Counted from the first letter of the stretch, positions 11,714-24,194 are shown. The stretch is 64,000 nucleotides of DNA from Primulina eburnea (GCF_022965805.1 NC_133103.1:32427635-32491634); one strand, 5' to 3'. Translations and numbers: made by a program. Notes: generated by a model from the letters alone, not told the origin.

Positions 11714-12535
11714 TTTGACAAATCTGTCGATGACTCCTATCTCAAGACTTGATTATAATTCTATAAACAAGGCATAAACATTAAAGTATAAACATAAGCT
11801 TGTATGTGATTTTGTTGGGAAACTCAAATTGAATCTCATTTGAGTTGTGTCTCCCCAAACAAAACATGAATTAAACCTTTCGTTGTTAAACCTTTATCGG
11901 TGTCGAGGTCTCGATGTCGAAACGTGGCAAGATGAATCTGAAATGGCAAGGTTCAATAGATACAAAATCAATCTTCAACTCAATCAATACCTCAACCAAT
12001 ATATACGTAGCAATATTCATTCTTGGTATATTTCGACGGCATAACGACGTGATCTTGTAATACCAAATCAACTCAAGTATCCATACTCCATCTCCATAAT
12101 TCATAACCACTTTCATATACACTTGAAACTCTGAAATTCTGCATAAACTCAAACATATATATGCTGGAAATTCATAAAAATTTCATATGATAACATTTCT
12201 TCGATCCGTTTTCGATTCTATAACATCTATGATCTAAATAACATATATTCACAATCATATCAGAATTTCCCCAACATGTCAACTTCAAAACAGGCTGGAA
12301 AGACATAAAAATTATACCCTTTTGAAGCTCTTGATGCAAGGAACACAAATCCGAACTCGGAACTAAATTCGGGTAATCGAATCTTGTAAAACTAGAAAGT
12401 TAAACTTGAAAGAACTTGCTGAATTCTCTTGGCTTCTCTCGGTAACTTTCTGTTCCAAGGGAAGGTAATGAAGACAACACTATATATATCTTGCATGGTA
12501 ACAAACACATGGCTCCTTCTTTAAATTACACGTCT

Positions 12536-12643
12536 AGCGCATATGCGCGACATCACTCGCGTATATGCGCGAGACCTACGGGTCTCGGCAATAAAATTCC
12601 AAACTCCTCGCGCATATGCGCGCGTTATCTCGCGCATGTGCAC
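12536..12643 (-). repeat. U3 cluster of TCGCGCATATGCGCGA palindromes (B3)
   Basis: Four copies of the 16-bp palindrome TCGCGCATATGCGCGA or near variants, just upstream (minus strand) of the TATATATA at 12481-12488. Confidence 0.8.
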
Positions 12644-12699
12644 CAAAGTCTCTGGAGGTGTATGAATTAATTTCCTTAAAAATCATAGTAAATGAAATA

Positions 12700-12835
12700 A
12701 CATGCATAAAATTCTTTCAAACCAAGCAGTCCTCGGGTTAGTCCACTGCACAGTCCAATCCATCTCACTGATCACCGCCTCTCGTCTCCTCAAACTCGTC
12801 CTCACCTGCATCGATCAAGTCTAGTGAGGGGGTCC
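12700..12835 (-). repeat. LTR fragment with GATGCAGGT motif
   Basis: A short piece whose minus strand reads CTCACTAGACTTGATCGATG then CAGGTG, the motif found near the 3' part of the C and D LTRs, followed by a CCGAGGAC word also shared with them. It has no LTR ends and is probably a leftover fragment. Confidence 0.5.
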
Positions 12836-13089
12836 AGGATTGCTTTGCCATTAATTGGTACCAGGATTTCTTTTCCATCACCTCCATGTCCAGGGGTTCT
12901 TGGGTTCGAATCCTAAGAAGGTAAAAGCTCCAGTGCCTAGGTTGGATAAGTCCTATGACTAATGATCGCGGGTGAGTGGTGTCGGGTCATTACCCTTGAT
13001 ATGATTGGAGATATCGTGAGGTAAAAAACCTTAGAGGGACCCCGTTTACGGGAGAAGGTCCCAAATAGAGCCCGAAGATCGTATTTCCG
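12836..13089. other. Unassigned non-coding stretch
   Basis: No coding signal. It contains a nested inverted repeat at about 13036-13062 (GGGACC/GGTCCC outside CCGT/ACGG) and an isolated tRNA B-box-like word at 12903-12913. It may be the 5' part of the D-like LTR that follows. Confidence 0.4.
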
Positions 13090-13873
13090 TCGAGGTGATA
13101 CGATGATATGATAGATAGGCCAAGGCTCAGTTGATGGGAGAGAGTGTCGCTGATATCCCCGCCGCCCTGTATTGTGGTTATATGTAGATGGATCCATCGA
13201 CCATCAGCTGATAGTCACAATTGACGATCTGAATTCAATAAAAGGAAAACGTATATGTATATGATGAAACGAAAATGTATATGATGAAAGGAAAAATGTT
13301 TATGTTTATGCATGTTCATGAAAAGCTATTTTAAGTAAAAATATTTGTACTAATGCATTCGGATGTATATGTATTACTTGTTATCATGGTTAAGGTTTGC
13401 TGAGTCGATAGACTCACTAGATGTGATCGATGCAGGTTAGCATGATGTTGATGTTAATGAGGGACTTGATGGTAGATCTTTGTGGACTGAAGGTGCGCAC
13501 AACCCGAGGACAAGTGCTAGTTTTTCGCAATTAACTTACGATTATGATTTACTTTTATAGCTTATGTTTATGACTTATGCTCTAACGATTTACGTACTTT
13601 TAAGATTTTGTGACTTATGACGATTTTGAGAAGTTTTGAGAGGATGTTAGAGTTAAGTTAGTTTTGAAATTGTTAAAGTTAGGTTGGTTGATGTTTTACG
13701 ATTTTATGCTTGAATTTATTTCCTTTGGATTTTCAAATAATAGTTGGTGAATTTATTTTAAATGGTGCAAATGTATTTTTAAAATATATATGTATTGTAG
13801 TTTGGCCGAATAGTGTAGGAAGGAAAAAAAATTTCTAGTATATTTTAAAAAAAAACGAGTAGTGAATGTTTCA
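13090..13873 (+). repeat. Partial D-family LTR (D2)
   Basis: Matches, in plus orientation, the solo LTR D whose minus strand is at 44823-45600: ATAGGCCAAGGCTCAGTTGA near 13110, GAGTCGATAGACTCACTAG near 13401, and the terminal GTTTGGCCGA...TTTCTAGTA...GTTTCA ending at 13873. No primer-binding site follows, so it is a solo or truncated LTR. The left boundary is uncertain. Confidence 0.65.
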
Positions 13874-14491
13874 TGTGTGTTAGTGAGAAGCTTGATATTT
13901 GAAAAAATAAGAGTGCTACAAATCTTGTATACTGTAGATTGTAAAAGCTTCAGTCTTGTCTCTAGTTTCTTCGATATTGAATTTGCATATTTATACACGA
14001 ACATCTCCCAATAGTCAGAAACTTTTCAACAATATATATAATAACATATGAAAGATGACATTGTCAACTTTTCCTGAGTAAATTCTCTTCAGAGTACACT
14101 GCATTTAATGTTCATTTATTGTTTCTTTTCTTTTTTCGGTTTTGGCTACTTTGGCTTCTGAAAAGATTTATTCTTGACATATTAAGTAATACCTATGTCA
14201 ACCGTGAGTTGGTATGATATTGTTCATTATCTGTTAATGTACTTAAGATGAATAGATATGTTCAGCTAAGATTAGTTTGATTGAGCTTAGTAATGCGGTC
14301 AGGATAGATAGCGGCTTGAAATGGAAAGACTTGATATAATTATGCAAGAGTGCAGTCCGACTTGAAGTTGTCAAATTTCAGCTTTAGTTCTCTTTTGGTC
14401 AATTTTCCATTATGACGCTGACCTGACATCAATGTGGTGTCCTCGTGTTCAGTGTCAAACAGAACTCCAGATGAAAAATGATTAAAATATT
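13874..14491. other. AT-rich stretch without recognisable gene
   Basis: About 620 bases with homopolymer runs and no retroelement motif that I can identify. This is the only stretch that might be flanking DNA between insertions, but nothing in it supports a host gene. Confidence 0.5.
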
Positions 14492-15494
14492 TGTGTCTCA
14501 GTCTTACTTATTCTTGAAGACCTTAGCCTCAATCTGTCGAGCATGTCTCATCCGAATCCCTACATTTGGCATCATATTTCGACGAGCTCGGATGAGACTC
14601 GTGAGCTCGGCTGAGCACTGTTGGTACTAGGCTCGGCCGAACCGATCCCTGGTGCTAGGCTCGGCCGAGCCCTGGTGCTCTGCCAAACAATTGAGAAGAG
14701 CTCGGCTCAGATCGGACAGGCTCTGATGCCCCCAATATTTAACCGCGTCTGAGTCTTACTTCTTCTCTAAGACTTAACCGCAATCTGTCGAGAATGTTTT
14801 GTCCGAATCCCTACATTCGATATCATATATAGATGAGCTCGGATGAGCCTCGTGAGCTTGGCCGAGAACTGTTGTTACTAGGCTCGGCTGAGCCCTGGTG
14901 ATCGGCTAGCCGAGCCGCCGAAAACCAGTTGGTGTTCGACAGATCGGATGAACCGAGCCCTGGTGCTCGGCCGAACCATTGAGAAGAGATCGGCTCGGAC
15001 AAGCTCTGGAGCCTGTTCGAGCTTCGAGCCCAACCAACGCCCGGAGCAAAGTTCCGTCGAGTACAAGTGCTCGGTCGATGCCCGCTCATCCGGCGTATGA
15101 TTAGACAATTCTGTAAATTCGGGACATTTCCAGATTTATAAGGATTGGAGAAGAGTTTACCTTTATAGAAAAACTTACCTAAGATAGACCTCTGCTCAAA
15201 ATGGTAAGTAGTCTTCTCAGCCATTATAAAAACTCTGGTATATTTCATTGTAGAGGGTGCATTCGAACATTAATCTTCTTCCGTACTACTCTACATATCC
15301 TATTTTCCCGTTTCATTCTTCCTAAAACCAAGATCCGACCAGAATATCAGAGTGATCATGCTGGAAAGATTCCCGACACCTTCCAATATCTGGTTGTCTG
15401 TGCAGACGCAGCGCTCTATCCGCTTCGGTTCAAACATTTTTGATCTGAAGCGCAAGCTCACTAGACCGGACCCAAGGAAAATTTGCTATCATCA
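14492..15494 (+). repeat. 5' LTR of Tat-like element (left edge uncertain)
   Basis: The right edge is set by the Tat-type primer site at 15497. The left edge is placed at TGTGTCTCAG (14492) as the first TG before the repeated block and could be wrong by tens of bases. The LTR contains an imperfect tandem duplication of about 251 bp (14495-14745 and 14746 to about 15010), both copies rich in GGCTCGGCCGAGCC palindromes. The 3' LTR is beyond 64000. Confidence 0.6.
14580..15030 (+). repeat. GGCTCGGCCGAGCC palindrome cluster in Tat LTR
   Basis: More than ten partial or complete CTCGGCCGAG-type palindromes, often followed by CTGGTG. GC-rich within an AT-rich LTR. An overlapping minus-strand frame (14823-15248) is judged spurious. 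Confidence 0.75.
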
Positions 15495-15496
15495 AT

Positions 15497-15513
15497 TGGC
15501 GTCCTCTGTGGGA
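15497..15513 (+). promoter_or_regulatory. Primer-binding site of Tat-like element
   Basis: TGGCGTCCTCTGTGGGAA begins 2 nt after the LTR end. It resembles the TGGCGCCGTCTGTGGG primer site I associate with Tat/Ogre elements (tRNA-Arg type, from memory), with one or two changes. Confidence 0.7.
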
Positions 15514-15531
15514 AGATTGAAAAAAGATAAG

Positions 15532-16764
15532 ATGTCGAGTACCAGGAGTCGATCGGGGGAGAACAATCAACCAAACCCCAACATGGCGGAGATCGTCTGA
15601 CTGATCACTACGACGGTGGAACAAGTATTGTAACAAAGACCAGACAACAACCCCCCTAACGAAGTGGATCATGATGCCCAGAGATAGGAGTTACAAAGAT
15701 TAAGGGAAGAAATGGAACGTCTTAGAGAAGAAAGGAACACACACCCCCTTCCGCCCCTTCTAGATCTGCGGATTCCTTTCTCGGCCAAGATATTGGTAGC
15801 CAAATTGCCTCAAAATTTCAAATTTCCTAACGTTGGAGAATACGACGGCTTGGTAGACCCGGAAGAACATCTATCTCGGTTTGAGAATGCGGCATTACTG
15901 CACCAATATTCAGATCCGATCAAGTGTAGCATCTTCTTAACCACTTTGGTCCGATCGGCCAAGAAATGGTTCAATCTGCTTAGGCCGGGAACCATCAGAA
16001 CTTTTCAAGACTTCCGGACAGTTTTTCTCCACCAATTTTCGAGCAGTAAGAAATATCCATTGACAGCTCTTAGTTTATTCAATGTTAAACAACAAGAACA
16101 GGAGAACTTACGGGATTTTTTCAAGAGGTTCAACAAGATGGTCATCGATGTTCCCTCGGCTACTCTAGATATACTGATAAGTGCCTTTACACAAAGGCTA
16201 AGAGGTGGTGATTTTTTAAATTCCTTGGTAAAAAAACCCTTGCTACTTTCAAAGAACTATTGGCTAGGGCAGAGAAGTATATGAACGTGGAAGAAGTACA
16301 AATGGCTAGGAGAGGTGAACCGAGGGCCTCGGCCAAGGTTGCTCGAGATGTTCGACCCACTAACCATGTGCCCAGGGTCGGGAATTTCGAACTACCTGTA
16401 CTGCTTGGACAATTTGTCGCTTGGACACCTCTGAAAGTTAGTAAATCCGGAGCATTGGAGCTGTGTGATGAACAACAACTCGTCTGTAGGCCTCGGAGTA
16501 GTGATAGAGGACCTCGTAATCCCATATCAGAGAGGTATTGTGAATTGCACAAAGATTATGGTCATAATACCAATGAATGTCATCATTTGGATCAAGAGAT
16601 AGAACAGATCATTCAGAGAGATCCAGAAATGAAGTCACTCCTAGCAGGCCGAGGTGACGGACATCGACCACATAAGAGAGCGGGGGATGAAGGTGATCCT
16701 GAGGGGATAAAGGCACCAAATCAGAGAGAAAATTTTCAGAATGCTCAGCCGAATATGCGGAGGG
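15532..16764 (+). pseudogene. Tat-like gag, interrupted
   Basis: Gag of a Tat-like Ty3/gypsy element. From the ATG at 15532 the frame soon meets stops (15598-15600 and others). It resumes at 15712 with a coiled-coil-like segment, then PLPPLLDLRIPFSAKILV and the gag domain (VGEYDGLVDPEEHLSRFENA, KKWFNLLRPGTIRTFQDFRT, VKQQEQENLRDFFKRFNKM). A frameshift near 16205-16260 moves it to the frame with ARAEKYMNVEEVQMARRG and the Cys/His motif RYCELHKDYGHNTNECHHL. A copia element then cuts it at 16764; the 20 codons after that in the same frame are LTR sequence, not gag. The protein continues at 26067 beyond the insert. Clearly dead, with the lineage supported by these motifs. Confidence 0.85.
16760..16764. 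repeat. Target-site duplication, copia (left)
   Basis: GAGGG, repeated at 26062-26066 across the whole copia element. The gag frame of the Tat element continues in register when the insert and one copy are ignored. Confidence 0.85.
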
Positions 16765-18803
16765 TGAAAGCGGACCGGTTACGGTGGTCGGGAGCGCAAC
16801 GGAAGTCAAAAATTAATTTCTAAACATGAAATTTTCGGCCACCTTGATTATTTTGTGCAATATTTACAAAACTACAAAAACATGCATAGGATGTTTAAGA
16901 GATTACCTATCAACTTCACAAAGTTGATAATGGCTCCAACTTAGTTGACTAGCAACTAAGCTCTTCTAAGGCAAGAAAGATCTACAAGCTTCCCTCCTCT
17001 TCAAGAATTAAGCCCACCACTAACAATGTAAACCCCTTCAAATATTGCACTAGAAATATTTGAAGATTTATCAAAAAGAAGTGAGTATTCTCCAACAATT
17101 GAAGAACACAAGATGAGAGAAAAATTGAGAGAAAAATAGCCCCAATATTTCGGCCACTAGGTAGAATGGGAGTGAATGAATTGACTTGGTTGTTGGAAAA
17201 GTGGTCTTGCATGCCATGCAATTTTTTAATCAAAAGTAATCAAAGACCCTTCACCTCCCAAGCATGCAAACCCTAGTGGGCTTGCAACCTTTTGCAAGGC
17301 CCATGGACTTTTAATTGTCCCAAACAATTTTGGGCCTAATTAAACTTTACTTGATTTTACTCAAGCCCACTAGTTAAATAATTAATTCCAATTGGGCTCT
17401 ACAAGGCCCAATGTTATTTAATTAATCCAACACTTGAATTAATTTAATTATTTGGACTCTACTAGGCCCACTAGTGATTAATTAATTCAACACTTGAATT
17501 AATTTAATTTAGTCCATAATAATGTTTATGAAAATCACAATTTTCAAAAACATTACTCACTTGGCCAAATTTTAATCTAGGAACATTTCCATAAATTAAA
17601 ATTTATATTTCTCTCATAGAAGTCATACTTCTATTATACTTTACACTTATAAACACATTTATAAGCCGTTCAACACACTGAACTATTTTACTTCTCATCG
17701 GGATTTACAAAGCTAGTACTTGTGTGGCCCTCAATGGTTCATTGATACAACTAGCCGTGGGTTCACATCTCTATGTGATTCGGACTAAACATGTCCTTAT
17801 TCGAGCATACCCCAAGTGCTCCATTCTTACTTATCAACTCCTTGATAGTAAGAACGTCAGAACTCAAGTCTGATAGTACCCAACCAATCACGTTAAACGC
17901 CTAGCAGCATCGCTTACGTGATTCCCTAGGTATCACATGATAGTGCCTGCAAGAACCATTCAATTATGGTTAGCGTACAGTACGGTCCCTTCAACTCATA
18001 TATCCCGACCGATTCGACAACTATTGGTTTATCGAGAGTTGTCAATGAATCGATACTATGTGTCATGTTGTGGTTGCATCGATGGTGTAATCTATGAAAC
18101 CCCTTTCATAATTACCACCATACTCTGATCAGAGATTTCAACCCACACATACATGAAAAACACATAGGATATCCATACCCGTAGGTAAGCGGTGAATCCC
18201 CGGCTACAATGCATCGACTCCTATATGTTTCGTCGTAACACCCAACCTTGTCACCTGATGACCCCAGAAGAGTCGGTAAACAAGTCAAAGTGAAACGCTA
18301 GCACATAGAGTCTCAATGTTGTCCCGGGTCATAAGGACTCATGGTGTACAACCATAAACTAGGACTTTTCCACTCGATAAGTGAGAACCACTTGGAAAGT
18401 CCTTTATAGAGGGTTGTTCAGTGCACTCTACAAGGAGCACCTATCTGCATGCTCGGACATCACAATGTCCCCTACCAATGAAACATGGTACTCACATCGC
18501 AGATACTAGTCTCTAACTCGAGCGGCCTATATCCTTCTTAGTGGCGGCTGAATCGACTAGGAACCGTTTAGAATATACAGTATTACAAATATGAGTTTCA
18601 TGATACTCATCATATGAGCATCTCATATTCTTTCTACTATTTGTATATTCAAGGACTTTATCTATGCAACTCGCATGGGTATAATGATAAAGATGCGCCA
18701 AATTAATAAATTCAAATATTATTAAAATAAAGATCGTTTAATACAAAGAGTTTCATCGTGAACAGTCGGCCAACACTTGGCTCGACGTGCACCTACTCTA
18801 ACA
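16765..18803 (-). repeat. 3' LTR of copia element (complete)
   Basis: Starts TGAAAGCGGA on plus and ends CTCTAACA (minus-strand start TGTTAGAGTAGG). 2039 bp. It shares 1867 bp without gaps with the right LTR, with about a dozen substitutions by eye. The first 172 bp (16765-16936) have no counterpart in the right LTR. Short ORFs inside are not genes. Confidence 0.88.
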
Positions 18804-18819
18804 ATCTCCCACTTGCACT
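18804..18819 (-). promoter_or_regulatory. Copia polypurine tract
   Basis: Minus strand reads GCAAGTGGGAGATTG directly before the LTR start, the usual copia plus-strand primer site. It overlaps the last bases of pol. Confidence 0.8.
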
Positions 18820-20299
18820 AGAGCCAACTACCCATATCCTTAAGACCCATTGATTCGCGATGCTTCTCGAATGATGGTCCTGGTAAAGGTTTAGTTAGTG
18901 GATCAGCAACATTATCTGCGGAGCCGACTTTGTCGATCGACACTTCTCCTCGTTCCACGATCTCTCTGAGGATGTGGTACTTTCTCAATACGTGTTTGGA
19001 CTTCTGATGAGACCTTGGCTCCTTCGCCTGAGCTATGGCTCCCGTGTTGTCGCACATCACCGGGATAGGAGCAACTCCATTAGGAATGACGCCCAACTCT
19101 TGGACGAAATTCCTAATCCAAACAGCCTCCTTTGCTGCAGCCGATGCAGCAATGTATTCTGCCTCAGTGGTGGAATCCGCAGTACTGTCTTGCTTGGAAC
19201 TCTTCCAAGAGACAGCACCACCATTGAGCATGAATATGAATCCGGAGGTTGACTTCGAGTCATCAACATCGCTTTGGAAGCTAGAGTCGGTATAGCCTTC
19301 CAATTTCAGTTCTCCACCCCCATAGACCAAGAACAATTTATTGGTCCTTCTCAAATACTTGAGGATGTCTTTCACAGCTTTCCAGTGTGGAAGACCAGGG
19401 TTGGATTGATATCTACTCACTACACTTAGTGCAAATGCCACGTCAGGACGTGTAGATATCATCCCGTACATGATACTACCAATAGCCGAAGCATACGGAA
19501 TTCGTGTCATCGCCGCTATCTCTGCATCAGTCTTGGGAGACATAGACTTGGATAGGGACACGCCATGACACATTGGTAGATGTCCTCTCTTGGACTCATC
19601 CATCGAGAACCGCTTCACGATGGTATCAATGTATGTGGACTGGGTGAGACCAAGCAATCTTCTTGATCTATCTCTATAGATCTGTATTCCCAATACAAAA
19701 GATGCTTCACCCAAGTCCTGCATTGAGAACTTACTTGCTAACCATATCTTTGTTGATTGCAACATTCCTACATCATTCCCAATGAGTAGAATGTCATCAA
19801 CATAAAGAACAAGGAATGTCACAGCACTCCCACTGACCTTCTTATACACACAGGGTTCCTCAGGATTCTTAGTAAAACCAAACTCTTTGATTGTACTATC
19901 GAATCTGAGGTTCCAACTCCTCGATGCCTGCTTAAGACCATAAATAGATCTTTGAAGTTTGCATACCATATGCTCACTTCCGATAGATGTAAACCCCTCA
20001 GGTTGAGACATGTAAATTTCTTCCTTAATATCCCCATTAAGGAAAGCCGTCTTTACATCCATCTGCCATATCTCATAGTCATACCATGCAGCTATGGCTA
20101 GCAATATCCTAATGGACTTGAACTTCGCAACTGGAGAAAAGGTTTCCTCATAGTCAACACCTTGCCTTTGAGTATACCCTTTTGCTACCAATCGCGCCTT
20201 GAAGGTCAATACCTTCCCATCCGCCCCAAGTTTCCTCTTGTAAATCCATTTACACCCTATGGGAACAGTTCCCTCAGGTGGATCCACAAGATTCCACAC
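18818..20299 (-). pseudogene. Copia pol, distal part: RT and RNase H
   Basis: The C-terminal 493 codons of a Ty1/copia polyprotein, in the same frame as the upstream part and separated from it by one TAA at 20300-20302. It starts in the RT region with VWNLVDPPEGTVPIGCKWIY, and carries DVKTAFLNGDIKEEIYM, the catalytic LYVDDILL (Asp codons at about 19794-19799), then RNase H with EGYTDSSFQSD, TEAEYIA and the tail SKHVLRKYHILREIVERGEV and ADPLTKPL. No other lesion is seen. RT and RNase H act inside the particle to make cDNA. A separate protein starting here is not expected; the upstream stop would abolish RT unless read through. Confidence 0.92.
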
Positions 20300-22756
20300 T
20301 TAGTTCGAATGCATGGAACTCATCTCAGATTCCATTGCTTCAAGCCACTTGGATGAATCGGCATCCGATAATGCTTCCTTGAAGGTCCTTGGATCACATC
20401 CAAGATTAGGCTCATCATGGCCCTCTTCAAGAAGCAGACCATACCTCATAGGTGGTCTCGAGATCCTCTTGGATCTTCTAGGAGCTTGTATCTCCTCACT
20501 TGGCTTCTCGGGTGTGGGTTCTACAACTGTGGGTGTCTCTCGAACCTCTTCGAGTTCTATCATCTCGCCTTTTCTATCCAATAGACATTCCTTTTCCAAA
20601 AAGGTTGCGTTCCTAGAAACAAACACCTTTGTTTCTTGGGGATGATAGAAATAATATCCAACGGAATTCCTTGGATATCCCACAAAGTAGCATAAAATGG
20701 ATCGACTATCCAATTTATCTCCCACTGTCTGCTTCACATAAGCAGGACACCCCCATATTCTAAGATAAGAATATTTGGGAGGCTTACCCATCCATATCTC
20801 ATATGGAGTCTTGTCAACTGCCTTTGTATGGACATTGTTCAACAACAGTGCCGCTGTTTCAAGCGCATATCCCCAAAAGGATGGCGGCAACTCCGTGAAC
20901 CCCATCATAGACCGAACCATGTCCATCAAAGTCCGGTTACGACGCTCCGAAACACCATTCAACTGAGGTGTAGCGGGCGGAGTCCACTGCGAGAGAATCC
21001 CATTCTCTCTAAGATACTCTTGGAACTCGGCACTCAAGTACTCACCACCTCGATCCGATCGAAGTGTCTTGATGCTTCGTCCCAATTGTTTATCTACTTC
21101 ACTTCTGAATTCTTTGAACCTTTCAAAGGCTTCAGACTTGTATTTCATCAAATACACATACCCATACCTCGAAAAGTCATCGGTAAAGGTGATGAAGTAG
21201 GAATGTCCATGCTTAGTGGTGATGCTAAGCGGACCGCACACATCGGTGTGGATCAAATCCAATAACCCTTTGGCTCGCTCCGCATGGCCCTTAAAGGGAA
21301 TTTTGGTCATCTTTCCTTTTAGACAGGATTCACAAGTCGTGAGAGCATTAATATCGGACATATCAAACATGCCAACTCCCACTAGCTTGTTCATCCTTCT
21401 TAGGGAAATATGACCTAATCGAGCATGCCATAATTGTGCCGAATTAAGAGTATCTTGTTTGCGCTTATTTGTTGTTGTTATCGTTTGGACATTGTTAAGT
21501 GGAATATCTTTTAATTTTAAGGTGTAGAGATTGTTTTCAAGTTCACCCATACCAACTAAACATTCATTCTTGTAAATATTGAAAACACCTTTGCCAAATA
21601 AACAAGAAAATCCATCAATATCAAGCATAGAAATGGAAATAATGTTTTTAACAAAGTCTGGTACATACAAAACATCTCTCAAAACAAGCTTAAAATCATT
21701 GTTCAATATTAAATAAACATCTCCTACGGCTTTGGCAGCAACCCTTGCTCCATTGCCCATCCTCAGGAAGGTCTCACCCTCTCGGAGCCTCCTACTTCTT
21801 CCCATCACCTGCAAATCATTACAGAGATGTGAGCCACAGCCGGTATCCAATACCCAAGAAGTAGAGTTAATCGAGATATTTACTTCAATATAGAACATAC
21901 CTTTGCCAGAACCCTTCTGCGCAAGATATTCCCTGCAGTTACGCCTCCAATGTCCAGGCTTCTTGCAGTGATGACAGATGTCAACTGTCTTCTCAGCCTT
22001 GGCTGGCGCGGCTGCCACTACGGGACTCGGAGTCTGCCTCTTCAAGGGCTCGCTCTTCTTGGGGCGCTTGAAAGAACGCTTCTTTCCCTTCCCAGGTGGA
22101 CCGGTCTTCGTGCCAGATGAAGAGCCCACATAAAGAACCGACTTCTCCTTTTTGATGGTGGACTCAAAGGTCACAAGCATGTTCACCAACTCTTCAAGGC
22201 TGGGCTCGAGCTTGTTCATATTGAAGTTCACGACAAAAGGATCGAAAGAGCTAGGCAGCAACAGCAGCAGCACATCCGTGGTCAACTCCGATGGCAAGAT
22301 CAAATCCATGCCAACAAGCTTGTCCACGAGCCCAATCAACTTTAGGCCATGCTCATGGACCGAAGTCCCATCTCGCATGCGTAAAGTGATGAGCTCCTTT
22401 ACTGTGGCATGCCTCAAAGGCCGAGTTTGCTCACCGAAGAGCTCCTTGAGGAGCATATGAATGTCAGCAGCATTCTTAGCATCCTCGAATCGCCTTTGCA
22501 GCTCATCGTTCATCGAAGCCTGCATATAACACCTCGCCTTCAAGTCATGGTCGCACCAATCCTTGTAGGTCTGCAATTCCTCAGGAGTGCAGCTGGTCGG
22601 AGCCTCAGCAGGGGGCGACTCAGCCAGTGTGTATGCAATTTTCTCCGAGTTTAGGACAATCTTTAGATTTCTTAGCCAAGTGATATAGTTAGGTCCGGTT
22701 AGAACGTGTTTTTCGAGAATAACGGAAAACGGGTTGCGAATTGATGACATTGTCAA
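20300..22756 (-). pseudogene. Copia gag-protease-integrase, ended by one TAA
   Basis: An 818-codon frame with the Ty1/copia order, integrase before RT. Start: ATG at 22754-22756, with a second ATG two codons later. Domains: copia-type gag (NYITWLRNLKIVLNSEKIAYTL, about residues 20-230), basic linker, zinc knuckle CHHCKKPGHWRRNC (about 260-275), protease WVLDTGCGSHLCND (Asp about 304), GAG-pre-integrase LWHARLGHISLRRM, integrase core with HTDVCGPL, LRSDRGGEY and NGVSERRNRTLMDM (D, D and E present), and the start of RT. The frame ends at TAA 20300-20302, where relatives usually have Gln followed by VWNLV, so a single C-to-T change is likely. I do not place it in a named copia lineage. Confidence 0.92.
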
Positions 22757-24194
22757 AGATTTGTACTGAAAAGTAAAACAGATAAATGTTAATGACTATT
22801 TTAAAATATTTAATAAGATATAAAATTTGGACTTTTACTTTATAAATTATCGCTCCCACTGTTTTAACATTTTCACTACCCTCTAGTGAAAACGGGAAAC
22901 ACTTTCCTCAGTAGGTACGTAAGGTCCAATCAGCGAATTGTGATCCCGAATAATATCGGCCATCACAATTCCTAAAAGGTAGTTTCCAATTGCATCGCCA
23001 TGCAACCCTCTACGTAAACTTTTGTCTCACGTTTGATTAGGACCCAATAATATGACGTCGTTCATCTTCACGTGTCAAGCCTTACCCATCGATATTGAAC
23101 CTTAATGGACGGTCGCCATGAGTTCCCTCAATAATATGAGCCGAAATCATGGGAGTTCCACGTAGTTGACATCACTATGTCAATGGATGTCGCAGCTTTC
23201 CGGCACCCAGGGCCCCCTCAATAATATGAGCCGAGCCCCGAGTACAGGTAGCGTTCATCATGCATCCATTGTCGATGGAATACAAGGAAATTATAAACAA
23301 ATTTATAATTCCCCTTTTCGGACTTGATATTAATTTTGAATCTTATTCAAAATGAGGGTTTTTTTAATTTTGAAAGGTCTCATCATTAATTTTATTTTAA
23401 AAGCTCGCCATGTTTGATCGTATGTTTGCCGGATTCATGCAACTTTGTTATTATCATAATAATAACGCACATACTCATTATTTATAACATATCATGCATA
23501 TATTATAAATAGAAAACAGTACAAGGATGATCAATTGCCCCAATACTAATGGCCCGTGTGAGCTAAACACGGGCCTAGGTCCAATCCTAGGGTAAATGCA
23601 AGGGATGCAAATGCAACTACATTATTACATTAGCATCCAATATTACATGTCTTCAATCTTCATAATCACCAAGGCCACCATCTTCCAATCTTGATCTTCC
23701 ACTATTCTAATATTTACAATTAAATATCCATGGCACATAGGGATACATCTCATGGGGTGGGAACGGGCCATAAACCAAGCCCACTTTAAATTGATAATTA
23801 TTACAATCATTCAACACAAATATCCTAGCATACACCTAGCAAATTGGGCTTGGGTTTTTGATCATCCTTCATGCATAATATCACATATCATACACCATCA
23901 ATTAATTATCACTATAATTAATTGATCCAATATTATATATCTTGATCCAATCACTAACCGCCACAATTATAAATTAAATTAACAAAGTATACAAACTCCT
24001 TTGTCTACTTTCAAATTAATTTATTTATAATCGAATTTCTTGTAAATCACAATTTACTATAAATAATTAAAGTCCTACTTCAATTATTTATTTTATGAGA
24101 AAATATGTGCAACAATTGTAAATTTAAACTTAAGGGCCCAAAAACCATTTTTCACATAAAATATTTTGGCCCATTTAAATTTCACAAATTATGT
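22757..24194 (-). other. Copia 5' leader, primer site missing
   Basis: 1.4 kb of AT-rich non-coding DNA between gag and the truncated 5' LTR. I found no TGGTATCAGAGC or other obvious primer site on the minus strand. It holds a perfect 9-bp inverted repeat, GGCCCGTGT 23551-23559 with ACACGGGCC 23567-23575, loop 7 nt, which could form a strong hairpin in the RNA. Two nearby ATAATATGAGCCG repeats lie at about 23130 and 23220. Confidence 0.7.

Larger units (their letters stand above)
11420..12690 (-). repeat. Truncated B-like LTR (B3)
   Basis: LTR-derived non-coding DNA, minus orientation, cut on the left by the A2 LTR and on the right by a D-like fragment near 12700. It carries the GAATAAGACGT hairpin domain (11573-11713), a CTCAAAT/ATTTGAG hairpin near 11820-11860, a TATATATA box at 12481-12488 and the B-type U3 palindromes. 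Neither LTR terminus is preserved. Confidence 0.75.

Noticed and set aside
12903..12913. tRNA B-box word GGTTCGAATCC, possible SINE or tRNA gene (similar word at 47574-47584)
   Set aside because: No matching A box at the right distance, no cloverleaf, no poly(A) tail or flanking repeats.
14823..15248. 141-codon minus-strand ORF in the Tat LTR
   Set aside because: Runs through the CTCGGCCGAG repeats; no recognisable domain.
16982..17233. ORFs duplicated at 16982, 17937, 18513 and 24240, 25195, 25771
   Set aside because: They are the same stretches of the two copia LTRs; no domain and no start context.
20300..20302. In-frame TAA of copia pol as recoding site
   Set aside because: It splits the RT domain, not a gag/pol boundary; a single C-to-T change is simpler.
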